From Paraburkholderia metrosideri (GTDB lineage Bacteria > Pseudomonadota > Gammaproteobacteria > Burkholderiales > Burkholderiaceae), in the NCBI RefSeq assembly GCF_904848625.1, contig NZ_CAJHCP010000007.1:186001-250000 (forward strand): 64,000 nt of DNA. The letters are read 5' to 3'. Made by a program: the position numbers and the translations under genes. This document shows, piece by piece, positions 34,662 through 43,131 of the stretch (position 1 is the stretch's first letter; each line of letters starts with the position of its first letter). The notes beneath the pieces are model-generated. The model was not told where the DNA came from and did not search any database. It saw only the letters and a list, made by a program, of their open reading frames with translations.

Positions 34662-35543
34662 TCAGCTCGCGAGCCGCGCTGCCTCGCGCTGTGCCAACTG
34701 CAAGCCACCATGCGCCGAATCAGCCAGCGGCTCGCGCAGACGCGCCTGATAGATTTGCGGCACGTACTCGCGCAACGGCACGCCAAGCCCACCGCAAAGG
34801 GCAACCGGCAGCGTTCCCGATGGGTCCAGCGCAGCGATCATCTTGCCCACTTCAGCGCCCGCCTCGCCCAGCAAACGCGCGGCAAACGGATGCGTACGGT
34901 GCTCGACGGCGATCCGCGCGAGCCTCGCATAAGCGGTCTGGTTGGCTGCGCAAAGCCAGACGACGAGGCTGTCCGGATCATGAGCGCCGACGTGGGCCAG
35001 CAGAGCCTGAGCAAGCTCGTCGTGGGGGCCGCGTCCGTCGAGCGCGTGCTGCGCATGCACGATTATCCGCAAACCTAGCCACGCCCCGCTCGCCTCATCA
35101 CCCGATGGAAATCCGTAGCCACTGACGACGCGGCATTCGCCATCCCTGTCGAGCACGGCCGCCACGCTGCCCGTGCCCAGCGCGACGATCACGCCAGGTT
35201 CGCCGCCGTGCGCGCCCAACAGGGTAGTAAAAGAGTCCTGCTCCACGGCGAGTCCTGCCAGCGCTGGCGACCGCGCGCGAAATTCCGCGAGCCAGTCGCG
35301 ATTGTTCGCGCCCGCGAGACCGCAACCGAGCACGCAACGCGACCAGTCCAGCGCAATGCCTGCGCGCGCAAATGCTTCGACGCAACCTGCCTCGATGGAT
35401 TGCCACGCCCGTTCGATGCCGAGTCCCAGACCCGACGGCCCACTTGCCGCCTGTGAGAGGTCGCGGCCCTGCGAGTCGCCGAGCACTACGCGTGTACCGG
35501 TGCCGCCACCGTCAATGCCGATCAGAAAGAAGTCGTTGTTCAT
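34662..35543 (-). CDS. BadF/BadG-type ATPase, probable N-acetylglucosamine or glucosamine kinase
   Basis: This 293-residue ASKHA-fold protein has the phosphate-1 motif LIGIDGGGTGTRVVLGD at the N-terminus, GLAGANNRDWL, the phosphate-2 motif VIVALGTGSVAAVLD, the SGYGFPSGDEASGAWLG loop and the adenosine motif PVALCGGLGVPL. The pattern matches the GspK/NAGK-like amino-sugar kinases of the BadF/BadG family. Kinase specificity is inferred from family resemblance. It is divergent from tag. Confidence 0.85.
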   Translation of the reverse strand: MNNDFFLIGIDGGGTGTRVVLGDSQGRDLSQAASGPSGLGLGIERAWQSIEAGCVEAFARAGIALDWSRCVLGCGLAGANNRDWLAEFRARSPALAGLAVEQDSFTTLLGAHGGEPGVIVALGTGSVAAVLDRDGECRVVSGYGFPSGDEASGAWLGLRIIVHAQHALDGRGPHDELAQALLAHVGAHDPDSLVVWLCAANQTAYARLARIAVEHRTHPFAARLLGEAGAEVGKMIAALDPSGTLPVALCGGLGVPLREYVPQIYQARLREPLADSAHGGLQLAQREAARLAS

Positions 35544-35683
35544 CGAATCGAGAGAGTTCCGTGAGTGAATAGTGCATAGCGTGGCAGGTCAGTTTTAATC
35601 CTGCAATCGGCCGAATGGCCAGCTTGCGGAGCGCGCAGCTTCAGCTATGCTGGCGGGCGACATGACTACGCGGGAGCGCGACA

Positions 35684-36280
35684 GTGACACAGCGATGCAA
35701 CTGGGTATCGAGCGAAGCGCTCGCACAGTATCACGACGCCGAATGGGGTGTGCCATCCCGCGACGACCAGCATCTGTTTGAGATGCTCGTACTGGAAGGC
35801 GCGCAGGCGGGTCTGTCATGGTCGACGATTCTGAACAAACGGGCCGGTTATCGGCGTTCTTTTGCCGACTTCGACATCGAAAAAGTGGCGCGTTTTACGC
35901 CGAAACACGTGGATGCGCTCGTGCTGGACGAAAGTATCGTGCGTCACCGCGGCAAGATCGAAGCCGCTATTAACAATGCGCGCGCCGTGCAGCAGATTCA
36001 GACCGAACATGGCTCGCTTGCCAACTTTGTCTGGTCGTTCGTCGACCAGACGCCCATCCAGAACGAATGGGCGTCGTATAAGCACGCGCCTGCATCGACG
36101 GAAATTTCGGACGCGCTGAGCAAGGGGCTCAAGCGCTACGGCTGCAAGTTCGTCGGGTCGACGATCTGTTATGCGTTCATGCAGGCGGTCGGCATGGTGA
36201 ACGATCACGAGACAAATTGCATGTGCCGCGCGAAATGTGCGGCGCTGGGCAAGAAGGGACGTAATCGTAAAGCGGTTTGA
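35684..36280 (+). CDS. tag: DNA-3-methyladenine glycosylase I
   Basis: Tag removes 3-methyladenine from alkylated DNA. The 198-residue protein has the TagA pattern: RCNWVSSEALAQYHDAEWGV at the start, ILNKRAGYRRSFADFD, and the end NDHETNCMCRAKC. The zinc ligands Cys5, His17 and the C-terminal His/Cys pair are present, and Trp/Tyr base-pocket residues are kept. The start is GTG at 35684, preceded by GGGAG; the codons after it match the family N-terminus. Confidence 0.95.
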   Translation: MTQRCNWVSSEALAQYHDAEWGVPSRDDQHLFEMLVLEGAQAGLSWSTILNKRAGYRRSFADFDIEKVARFTPKHVDALVLDESIVRHRGKIEAAINNARAVQQIQTEHGSLANFVWSFVDQTPIQNEWASYKHAPASTEISDALSKGLKRYGCKFVGSTICYAFMQAVGMVNDHETNCMCRAKCAALGKKGRNRKAV

Positions 36281-36670
36281 TTCGGCGAAAGGTCGAGCCG
36301 CTTAGTGCCGCGGTTCTAACAAAAGAACTCCGCCCAGGGAAAATCCTGAACGCTGACGCGCTCACGCGGCGGTCGGCCGATTCCATAAGCCGAAAAGGTT
36401 GAAGCGATGCTGCGCAACGTAGCTCGATAAGCCCGTCCGGAACAGTCCTGCTGCGTTTCTCGCGCACTCTGGCCGTTATACGTTTATGAGCACATCAGGT
36501 GTGGCACCCGTTCCGCTTACACATCGCAAAAGCCATAAGCGCGCCAAATCCGGGAATTGAAGGGTTTTCGTGGCGTTAGTCCGGACTTCGCGAAATGGGC
36601 CTGCGCCCGATACTCATGCTCATGCGCTCAAACAACGAATAACCGCTGCGGTATGCAGGGGAGACCAACC
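36281..36670. other. Intergenic gap with no identifiable element
   Basis: 390 bp between tag and the CxxC protein gene. I see no gene, clear terminator or strong promoter. GGGGAG at about 36659 is the ribosome site of the next gene. Confidence 0.5.
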
Positions 36671-37096
36671 ATGAAAACACATAACTTCCTGACGCATCAG
36701 GATATTTTCGATCAGGCCGTAGACCACCTGTTCGATCAGAAGCGCGCCGCGCTGCTGCCGCGAGGCGGCGGCGCCTATCGCGGCTATTGCGGCGGCTGCC
36801 CGGTCGGCAATTTCATCAAACCACGCGATTACATGACGGCGATGGAGGGCGTTCCGGTGCGCTACATCGGCAAAACGCCCGTCGAGATTCCCGCTTATAT
36901 GGACGTCGGTGTATCTGCACTGAAAAAAGCGCTTTTGCGGGCGCGTATCAATGTGTACGACCCGGCTACTATCGACCTGCTCAGTTGCCTGCAGAACGTG
37001 CATGACGTGTTCGGCACGTGGGAATGGCGCGAGCGGTTGGGCTCGATCGCGCGTCAATTCAGGCTCTCGGCGGAGCGGTTGAAGAGCGCCGCATAA
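36671..37096 (+). CDS. Conserved-looking hypothetical protein with CGGC motif
   Basis: I do not recognise this 141-residue protein. It starts at ATG 36671 behind GGGGAG. It has a basic loop LLPRGGGAYRGYCGGCPVGN with a CxxC pair (C40, C43), then a compact region (MEGVPVRYIGKTPVEIPAYM) and a helical C-terminus (CLQNVHDVFGTWEWRERLGS). No signal peptide or membrane segment. Its codon pattern and ribosome site look real. A single CxxC with one later Cys does not define an iron-sulfur or zinc site. Confidence 0.72.
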   Translation: MKTHNFLTHQDIFDQAVDHLFDQKRAALLPRGGGAYRGYCGGCPVGNFIKPRDYMTAMEGVPVRYIGKTPVEIPAYMDVGVSALKKALLRARINVYDPATIDLLSCLQNVHDVFGTWEWRERLGSIARQFRLSAERLKSAA

Positions 37097-37237
37097 CATC
37101 TCGCGATACGTGGCGACGCGGAAGCGTCGCCGCACGTTGCAATCATCATCCGGCGATTTACGCCGAAATAACTCGCAACTTCGCCAAGCCGCCTCGCAAC
37201 TGGCGATTCTGTTCCGTCAATCAAATTACGACCGCCC

Positions 37238-37283
37238 AAAAGCAAAACGGCGATGCGGCTTCTTTCGAAGCTCGCACCGCCGT
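37238..37283 (-). terminator. Intrinsic terminator of rpsU
   Basis: On the minus strand, ACGGCGGTGCGAGCTTC, GAAA loop, GAAGCCGCATCGCCGT (one mismatch, one bulge), then TTTGCTTTT. It lies 21 bp after the rpsU stop. Confidence 0.85.
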
Positions 37284-37304
37284 TCGGCGTGCGTAAAAGC
37301 GTGC

Positions 37305-37517
37305 TTAGTGCAGCTTTTTCGGCAGCATCTGGCTGCGCAGGCGCTTATGCAGACGCTTCACAGCAGCAGCCTTTTTACGCTTACGTGCCGTAGTCGGCTT
37401 TTCGTACGATTGACGCTCACGCAGTTCAGCGATCAGGCCATTCTTTTCGATTGCGCGACGAAAGCGGCGAATCGCCACTTCGAACGGCTCGTTTTCCTTC
37501 AGAAGAATCGTCGTCAT
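37305..37517 (-). CDS. rpsU: 30S ribosomal protein S21
   Basis: S21 is a small basic protein of the 30S head/platform region. The 70-residue sequence begins MTTILLKENEPFEVAIRRFR and is basic throughout (KPTTARKRKKAAAVKRLHKR), matching S21 in length and pattern. TTAGGA precedes the ATG. It stands alone between a hypothetical gene and an aldo/keto reductase, with its own terminator. Confidence 0.97.
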   Translation of the reverse strand: MTTILLKENEPFEVAIRRFRRAIEKNGLIAELRERQSYEKPTTARKRKKAAAVKRLHKRLRSQMLPKKLH

Positions 37518-37890
37518 GTAATTCCTAACTCAATCACTTGATACGGGTTAATTTGCGTGGCGGGAACCCGCTCACGCGCCGGCCCTCCGGTCGTTTCAGT
37601 TCATGGCCAGTAACAGGCAAACGCGGGGGAAACCCCCGGCCAAACCACGAATGAAACGAGAGGCAAAGCGGCCACGGAGGCCGGAAAAGAGAGGTGGGGA
37701 GCTCACCGCGGAACGCGGACAGACGTACTTCAAAGCCGCGCCTGTTGCCGTTTCGCCAACCGTTCATCAATGCATTTTTCAACATGAAAACACTGACGAA
37801 ACAGGCAAAGATCTCAATTCACTCCCGATGATATCAGGAAACTCACCATCGTACCAGGGGTTTACGGATTGCGCCAGGCCTCTCGCGAGC
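37518..37890. other. rpsU upstream gap
   Basis: 373 bp between rpsU and the aldo/keto reductase stop, both on the minus strand. It must hold the rpsU promoter. I see no additional gene, and no motif that I can name with confidence. Confidence 0.4.
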
Positions 37891-38832
37891 TCAAAGGCTG
37901 GCCTCGTCAAGCTCGCGGATATCGTCGCCCGTCAGCACAAGATGAACGGCCGCTGCGAGGCTTTTAAGCTGATCAACCGATGTCGCGCTGGCAATCGGCG
38001 CCGTCACGCTAGGCCGCGCGATCAGCCACGCCAGTGCAATCGTGGCCGGCGTGCTGCTGTGCCGCTCCGCGACGCTGTCGAGCGCACCGAGAATCCGTAA
38101 GCCACGCTCGTTCAGATACTTCTCGACCCGGCTGCCACGCGCCTTATTGGCCAGATCGGCCTGTGAACGGTATTTACCGGACAGGAAACCGCTCGCAAGA
38201 CTGTAATACACCACCGCGCCGAGTTGGTTGGCGAGCACCACCGGCTCGGTATCGCGCTCATATTCCGCGCGGTCGTACAGGTTGTATTCCGGCTGCACCA
38301 GCTGATATTCGGGCAGCCCATGCTTGCGGGCCACTGCCAGCGCCTCTTCGATGCGTGCGCCGCTGTAGTTCGACGCGCCGATCACCCGCACTTTGCCCGC
38401 CTCGATCAACTTCTGGTAAGCGCCCAGCGTCTCTTCCAGCGGAGTTGCAGTGTCATCGTCGTGGGAAAAATAGACGTCGATATGGTCGGTTTGCAGGCGC
38501 CGCAGCGAGTCCTCCACAGCCGCCTGAATGTTCGCCGCCGACAGACCCTTGCGCTGCGGAAGCTTGGACACTTTGGTTGCGAGCACGATCTTGTCGCGCT
38601 TGCCGCTCTGCCGGAACCACTTGCCGATAATGGTCTCCGACTCCCCGCCCTGATTGCCCGGCACCCAGGCCGAATAGACGTCTGCGGTGTCGATGAAATC
38701 GAGTCCGGCGTCGACGAACGCATCTAGAATCGAAAACGACGTGGCTTCGTCGGCGGTCCAGCCGAATACATTGCCGCCGAACATCAGCGGCGCGACTTGC
38801 AATTCAGAACGTCCAATGCGGCGTTTTTGCAT
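37891..38832 (-). CDS. Aldo/keto reductase
   Basis: This 313-residue TIM-barrel NADPH-dependent oxidoreductase of the AKR superfamily resembles the YajO/IolS-like group. It has LMFGGNVFGWTADEATSFSI, the catalytic Asp in DFIDTADVYSAW with Tyr59, Lys in VLATKVSKLP, and His in DHIDVYFSHDDD. The NADP-binding end is ARPSVTAPIASATSVDQLKS. The start at 38832 is chosen for GGAGAA just upstream, rather than the first ATG at 38850. The substrate is unknown. It is divergent from fliC. Confidence 0.93.
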   Translation of the reverse strand: MQKRRIGRSELQVAPLMFGGNVFGWTADEATSFSILDAFVDAGLDFIDTADVYSAWVPGNQGGESETIIGKWFRQSGKRDKIVLATKVSKLPQRKGLSAANIQAAVEDSLRRLQTDHIDVYFSHDDDTATPLEETLGAYQKLIEAGKVRVIGASNYSGARIEEALAVARKHGLPEYQLVQPEYNLYDRAEYERDTEPVVLANQLGAVVYYSLASGFLSGKYRSQADLANKARGSRVEKYLNERGLRILGALDSVAERHSSTPATIALAWLIARPSVTAPIASATSVDQLKSLAAAVHLVLTGDDIRELDEASL

Positions 38833-39134
38833 GACTTCTCCGGGGTTCAATTACGAGAAAGACGAGAGCGAATGAGAATACGCCGTCTTTGAATTAGTTG
38901 CAGTGCGTCTGGCAATCAATCGTAATCGCAGGCTGCAACCCAGGCTACAAGCGGCTTTCAGCGCCAGGCTCGCCACCCCTTCCGCAAAACAATTGGGTCG
39001 CAATTGCATAAAGTCTCTCAAGTTTTTTTTAGGGGAGCCGTCATCCTTCACTGAGGCGGCCAGCAATGAACATGTGCTTCCGCCGATGCCAACACTGGCA
39101 GGTTTAGGGCTAATGCCTCTACAGGAGAATTTTC
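38833..39134 (+). promoter_or_regulatory. fliC leader with sigma-28 promoter (39018-39044)
   Basis: TCAAGTTT at 39018-39025, 11 nt, then GCCGTCAT at 39037-39044, compared with TAAAGTTT-N11-GCCGATAA: one -35 mismatch, exact spacer, and GCCG kept in the -10. It lies about 90 bp upstream of the fliC ATG, which leaves an untranslated leader of around 80 nt. The rest of the 302-bp gap also serves the divergent aldo/keto reductase. Confidence 0.78.
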
Positions 39135-40574
39135 ATGCTTAGCATTAACAGTAATATCAGCTCGCTGACCGCTCAGGAAAACCTGAACAGCTCGGGCAGC
39201 GCACTCTCGCAAGCAATTACCCGCCTGTCGTCGGGCAAGCGCATCAACAGCGCGGCGGACGACGCAGCAGGCCTGGCCATCTCCACGACTCTGCAAACCG
39301 CGATCAACGGCCTGAACCAGGGCGTTTCGAACGCGAACGACGGCACGTCGATGGTGCAGACGGCCAGCACGGGTCTGAGCCAGATCACGTCGAGCCTGCA
39401 AACGATCCGTTCGCTGGCCAACCAGGCAGCAGGCGGCTCGCTGTCGGCAAGCAACCAGGCAGCACTGCAACAGGAAGTTGCGCAGCAAGTTGCTGAAGTG
39501 AACCGCCTTGCATCGCAAACCACGTACAACGGTGTCAACCTGCTGAACGGTTCGGCAGGCGTGGTCAACGTCCAGGTCGGCGCGAACGTCGGTCAAACCA
39601 TCAGCCTCGACTTGAGCCAAGGCGTGTCGGCAGCTTCGCTGGGCGCAGGCGTCCCGCAAGCAGGCAACACGCTGGGCACGATCACCGGCCTCGACCTGAA
39701 CTCGAACGGCACGGCGAACTCGTCGGGCGGCGCGGGCGCGATCACTCAGATCAACGTGCTGTCGAACGGTACGGGCGGCTTCACGTACACCGACCAGAAC
39801 AACCAGTCTCTGTCGACGACCGCTGTCAACAACCTGTTCTCGACCACGTCGTCGGGCGGTATTCAGAAACTCGCCCTCGGCAGTGGTACTGGCCTCACCA
39901 TCGGAGGCCAAGTCACTGCTATCGACCAGCAGTTCACGACCGGCGGCGGCTCGGCGGCTGGCGCAGGCACAGTGCTGGGTAAGATCTCGGACCTGAACAT
40001 CGATCCGACGACTGGCTCGGCAGCTGCTACGGGCACGCCGAATTCGATCACCTCGATCACGGTCGAATCGGACGGCAAGGGCGGCATGACCTATCTCGAC
40101 CAGAACGGCAATGCACTGTCGAGCGCAGCGCAAACGGCTTTGTTCTCGTTCAGCAGCGCGACGGGCATCAGCGCCGCGGCCGGCGCATCTGCCACGGGCG
40201 GTGGCCTGACGTCTACCGTCAGCACGACGTTGACAAGCATCAACACGAACAACGCACCGACCTCGGTCGCCAACGTGAACGTGAGCTCGACCGCAGGCGC
40301 GAACCTAGCGATGGAAACCATCGACAACGCGCTGGCAACCATCAGCAACATCCAGGCAACGCTGGGCGCAGCGCAAAACCGTCTGACGGGTATCGCGACG
40401 TCGCAGCAAGCTGAGTCGACCGACTTGTCGAGCGCGCAATCGCAGATCACCGACGCTGACTTCGCGCAGGAAACGGCGAATCTGTCGAAGGCTCAAGTGC
40501 TGCAACAAGCTGGTATCTCGGTGCTGTCGCAAGCTAACTCGATGCCGCAACAAGTGCTGAAGCTCCTCCAATAA
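39135..40574 (+). CDS. fliC: Flagellin FliC
   Basis: FliC is the filament subunit. The 479-residue protein has conserved D0/D1 ends: MLSINSNISSLTAQENLNSS to about residue 170, and from about 385 to the end (NRLTGIATSQQAESTDLSSA; ISVLSQANSMPQQVLKLLQ). The surface-exposed middle contains two related segments of about 60 residues, 180-238 and 281-341, each with the scheme LGxIxxLxI...ITxIxVxSxGxGGxTYxDQNxxxLS. The middle is very rich in Ser, Thr and Asn, offering many possible O-glycosylation sites. It is preceded by a sigma-28 promoter and followed by a large hairpin. Confidence 0.97.
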   Translation: MLSINSNISSLTAQENLNSSGSALSQAITRLSSGKRINSAADDAAGLAISTTLQTAINGLNQGVSNANDGTSMVQTASTGLSQITSSLQTIRSLANQAAGGSLSASNQAALQQEVAQQVAEVNRLASQTTYNGVNLLNGSAGVVNVQVGANVGQTISLDLSQGVSAASLGAGVPQAGNTLGTITGLDLNSNGTANSSGGAGAITQINVLSNGTGGFTYTDQNNQSLSTTAVNNLFSTTSSGGIQKLALGSGTGLTIGGQVTAIDQQFTTGGGSAAGAGTVLGKISDLNIDPTTGSAAATGTPNSITSITVESDGKGGMTYLDQNGNALSSAAQTALFSFSSATGISAAAGASATGGGLTSTVSTTLTSINTNNAPTSVANVNVSSTAGANLAMETIDNALATISNIQATLGAAQNRLTGIATSQQAESTDLSSAQSQITDADFAQETANLSKAQVLQQAGISVLSQANSMPQQVLKLLQ

Positions 40575-40593
40575 GGTAGTCTTCGCCAGTCGG

Positions 40594-40664
40594 CGCGGAT
40601 GACCCGTCACGCTTTATCGACGGTTCATCCGCGTACGCGTTTCACCGGGAGGCTCGGCCTCCCG
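40594..40664 (+). terminator. Tandem hairpins downstream of fliC
   Basis: First hairpin: CGCGGATGACCCGTC / GACGGTTCATCCGCG, 14 of 15 pairs with a 10-nt loop (40594-40633). Second: CGGGAGGC / GCCTCCCG with a TCG loop (40646-40664). No U-tract follows, so they may stabilise fliC mRNA and partly attenuate readthrough into fliD rather than fully terminate. Confidence 0.6.
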
Positions 40665-40734
40665 CCACGCATACGGGCACGACGCGCTTTGAAGCCAGCA
40701 GCCGCGCGGCCCAGACTTTGTACGGAGCCATTCC

Positions 40735-42309
40735 ATGTCGACCATTTCGACGTCCGCTAGTAGCAGCACTGCCGCAGCCGCCGCTGCGCAAGCCGCCGCC
40801 GCAGCAGCACTGCAGCAGGCAAGCCAGTCCATCATCAGCGGTTCGACGGGCTCGTCTCTGGATGTGTCGTCACTGGTCACGGCTCTGGTCAACTCGAAAA
40901 TCGCCGGTCAGACAGCCACGCTGACGGCCAAGGCGACCACCGACAACACGCAGCTTTCCGCGATCGGCCAACTATCGGCGTCGCTGTCCGCGCTGCAGGT
41001 CGGTCTCGCGCCGCTTTTCAACGGCTCGCTGCAGACCGCGTTCACCGCGACGGCGAGCGGCACCGGCCTTACCGCAACCGCGGCCTCAGGCGCGGTTGCG
41101 GGCACCTACTCGGTCAAGACGACGCAGATTGCGCAGGGGCAAAGCATCACCTCGGGCGCGTTCACATCGACGCAAACCGCTGCGATGGGCACGGGCACGC
41201 TGAACATCACGGTCGGCAGCAGTTCGATGACCCTCGCGGTCAACTCGACGAATAACACGCTGAGCGGAATTGCCGCAGCGATCAACAACTCCAGTTCCAA
41301 TCCGGGCGTCGCTGCCACGGTCGTGAACGGCGCGGACGGCGCTCACCTTGTGTTGAGTTCGACGTCGACCGGCTCGGCCAACACGATCAACGTCAATGTG
41401 ACCGGTGCGTCTACGGGCGCGGCGCTGTCCAGCCTGGCTGTCAAGTCCGTTGCGGGCTCCGACTCGGACACATCCACGTTCGCGACTGTCGCCGACGGGA
41501 AGACTACTTCGATCGGCGCATCCTCTCTCGCCACCGGCAGCACGTGGACGCAAAGCTCAGCCGCCCAGGACGCGGTGTTCTCGCTGAACGGCACCATCGC
41601 CACCAGTTCGACGAACGCTGTTACGAGCGCGCTGGACGGCGTCACGATGAACTTCGCGTCGGCCTCGGCGGGCACGACTCAAACGCTGACCGTCGCTGCC
41701 GATACGGCGACGCAGGTCACCGACATCGAAAATTTCGTCAGCCAATACAACGCGGTGGTGAGCACAATGACCTCGCTGACTTCGTTCGATTCGAGCGCTG
41801 CGGCCGGTTCGCAAGGCGGCCCGCTGCTCGGCGACTCGATGCTCGACGCGATCCAGAACGGCCTGGGCAATATCGTCAGTGGCGGTATTAAGGGAGCCGC
41901 GGCCGGCACGACGCTCGCCTCGCTCGGCATCACGCTGAATCAGGACGGCACAATGTCGGTCGACACTACCGCGCTGACCGCCGCCGTGCAGTACAACCCG
42001 AACCAGGTGGCGGCCGTGTTCAACACGAGCACTGGGATCGCGGCGCAGTTGAACAGCACCATCAGCGCGTACACGACCACGGGCGGCATCATCGATGTAC
42101 GCACCGACGCAATCACGACCGACCTGGACAGTATCAAGGACCAGTCGAACACGTTGACGGCGTACCAGGCGCAGCTTACCTCGCAGTACAACAACGAATT
42201 CACCGCGCTGAACACACTGATGGCAACCACCACCAGCAACTCGAACTATCTGACGCAGTTGTTCGGCGGCACGAACAGCTCGGGTTCGATGTCGGACAAC
42301 AAGGCTTGA
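40735..42309 (+). CDS. fliD: Flagellar filament cap protein FliD
   Basis: FliD caps the filament and helps fold flagellin at the tip; in many species it also mediates adhesion. The 524-residue protein has an Ala/Ser-rich start and the N-terminal cap signature (GSTGSSLDVSSLVTALVNSK; TLTAKATTDNTQLSAIGQLS). The internal Gly/Ser/Thr-rich exposed domains carry GTYSVKTTQIAQGQSI. The C-terminal helix includes FTALNTLMATTTSNSNYLTQ. It starts 160 bp after fliC; ATG 40735 follows CGGAG. Confidence 0.95.
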   Translation: MSTISTSASSSTAAAAAAQAAAAAALQQASQSIISGSTGSSLDVSSLVTALVNSKIAGQTATLTAKATTDNTQLSAIGQLSASLSALQVGLAPLFNGSLQTAFTATASGTGLTATAASGAVAGTYSVKTTQIAQGQSITSGAFTSTQTAAMGTGTLNITVGSSSMTLAVNSTNNTLSGIAAAINNSSSNPGVAATVVNGADGAHLVLSSTSTGSANTINVNVTGASTGAALSSLAVKSVAGSDSDTSTFATVADGKTTSIGASSLATGSTWTQSSAAQDAVFSLNGTIATSSTNAVTSALDGVTMNFASASAGTTQTLTVAADTATQVTDIENFVSQYNAVVSTMTSLTSFDSSAAAGSQGGPLLGDSMLDAIQNGLGNIVSGGIKGAAAGTTLASLGITLNQDGTMSVDTTALTAAVQYNPNQVAAVFNTSTGIAAQLNSTISAYTTTGGIIDVRTDAITTDLDSIKDQSNTLTAYQAQLTSQYNNEFTALNTLMATTTSNSNYLTQLFGGTNSSGSMSDNKA

Positions 42310-42330
42310 TAGAAGCAAGGAATCCGGAAG

Positions 42331-42654
42331 ATGACTGAAGCACGTCCCGAAATTGATCAGAACCGGCTTGTCGAGCAGGTGCTTGCACTGACCGAGGAAA
42401 TCGACCATGCCGCGCGTATCGCCGACTGGCAACGGGCGGCGCTTCTGTCGGAGCAGCGTTCTCCGTTGCTGATGTCGTTCGCGCCGCAGCAATCACCTGA
42501 AGCGCTCGCACTGATCCGCCGGATTCAGGCACTCGACGACGTCACGCTGCGCGGGGCACAAACCGCGCAGTCGGAACTGGTGACCGACTACCGCTCCGCA
42601 ATGGACCGCACCAACGCCGCGAACCGCTACAACAGCGTCGCGCTGATGCGATAA
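42331..42654 (+). CDS. fliT: Flagellar export chaperone FliT
   Basis: FliT is the chaperone of FliD and, in enteric bacteria, inhibits FlhDC. The 107-residue product is all helical (RLVEQVLALTEEIDHAARIA; DWQRAALLSEQRSPLLMSF), with the DW and RxxLL pattern seen in FliT proteins, and lies 21 bp after fliD as usual. Sequence similarity within FliT is low, so the call rests mostly on size, helicity and position. Confidence 0.85.
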   Translation: MTEARPEIDQNRLVEQVLALTEEIDHAARIADWQRAALLSEQRSPLLMSFAPQQSPEALALIRRIQALDDVTLRGAQTAQSELVTDYRSAMDRTNAANRYNSVALMR

Positions 42655-42735
42655 ATGCAGCTACGAGCGAAATAACGCAATTTCGAGCAAACATAAGAAG
42701 AACAGGCCGGCCAAGCCGGAGCGGTTGTTCACAAG

Positions 42736-42759
42736 GCCCGCCATGCGCGGGCTTTTTTT
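42736..42759 (+). terminator. Intrinsic terminator of fliD-fliT
   Basis: Stem GCCCGC / GCGGGC, CATGC loop (42736-42752), followed by seven T. It lies about 80 bp after fliT and separates it from the glycosylation island. Confidence 0.93.
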
Positions 42760-43131
42760 CGTGCGACGGATTCGTGCCGGCCGCTACACCACCGCCCAGC
42801 CGCTGAAATACGGGGCAATCCGCCCTCTACTCCGCCAATCGTCCGCCCCGCGCGTCCGTAAACTAATCACAGCGCATTGCGTCTGCGTCGAGCCCGTGTG
42901 GACCCGACCATCGTTCAACGGCATTCGCGGGCTGAACGCGGACGCCGTGCAGCCCCTAACCCACTCGATTGACTCGACGCAGTTGCGAATCACAACCGTC
43001 GCCGCCCGAGCACACACAGCGGCGCGTCGTTCCGGGCTCGATCGGTGCGAAGCACCCTGTTTTGGCCGATGCGGTCCGAACGATTCCACCGACGCCCCAT
43101 TACGCTAGAGCTCAAGCATAGAAGGGAATTC
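42760..43131. other. Upstream region of the GT41 glycosyltransferase gene
   Basis: 372 bp with no gene seen. It must contain the promoter for the GT41 gene, because a terminator lies just before it. I find no sigma-28 match, so the island need not follow late flagellar timing. Confidence 0.4.

Noticed and set aside
39048..40133. 361-residue minus-strand open frame inside fliC
   Set aside because: Shadow frame; the plus-strand flagellin is unambiguous.
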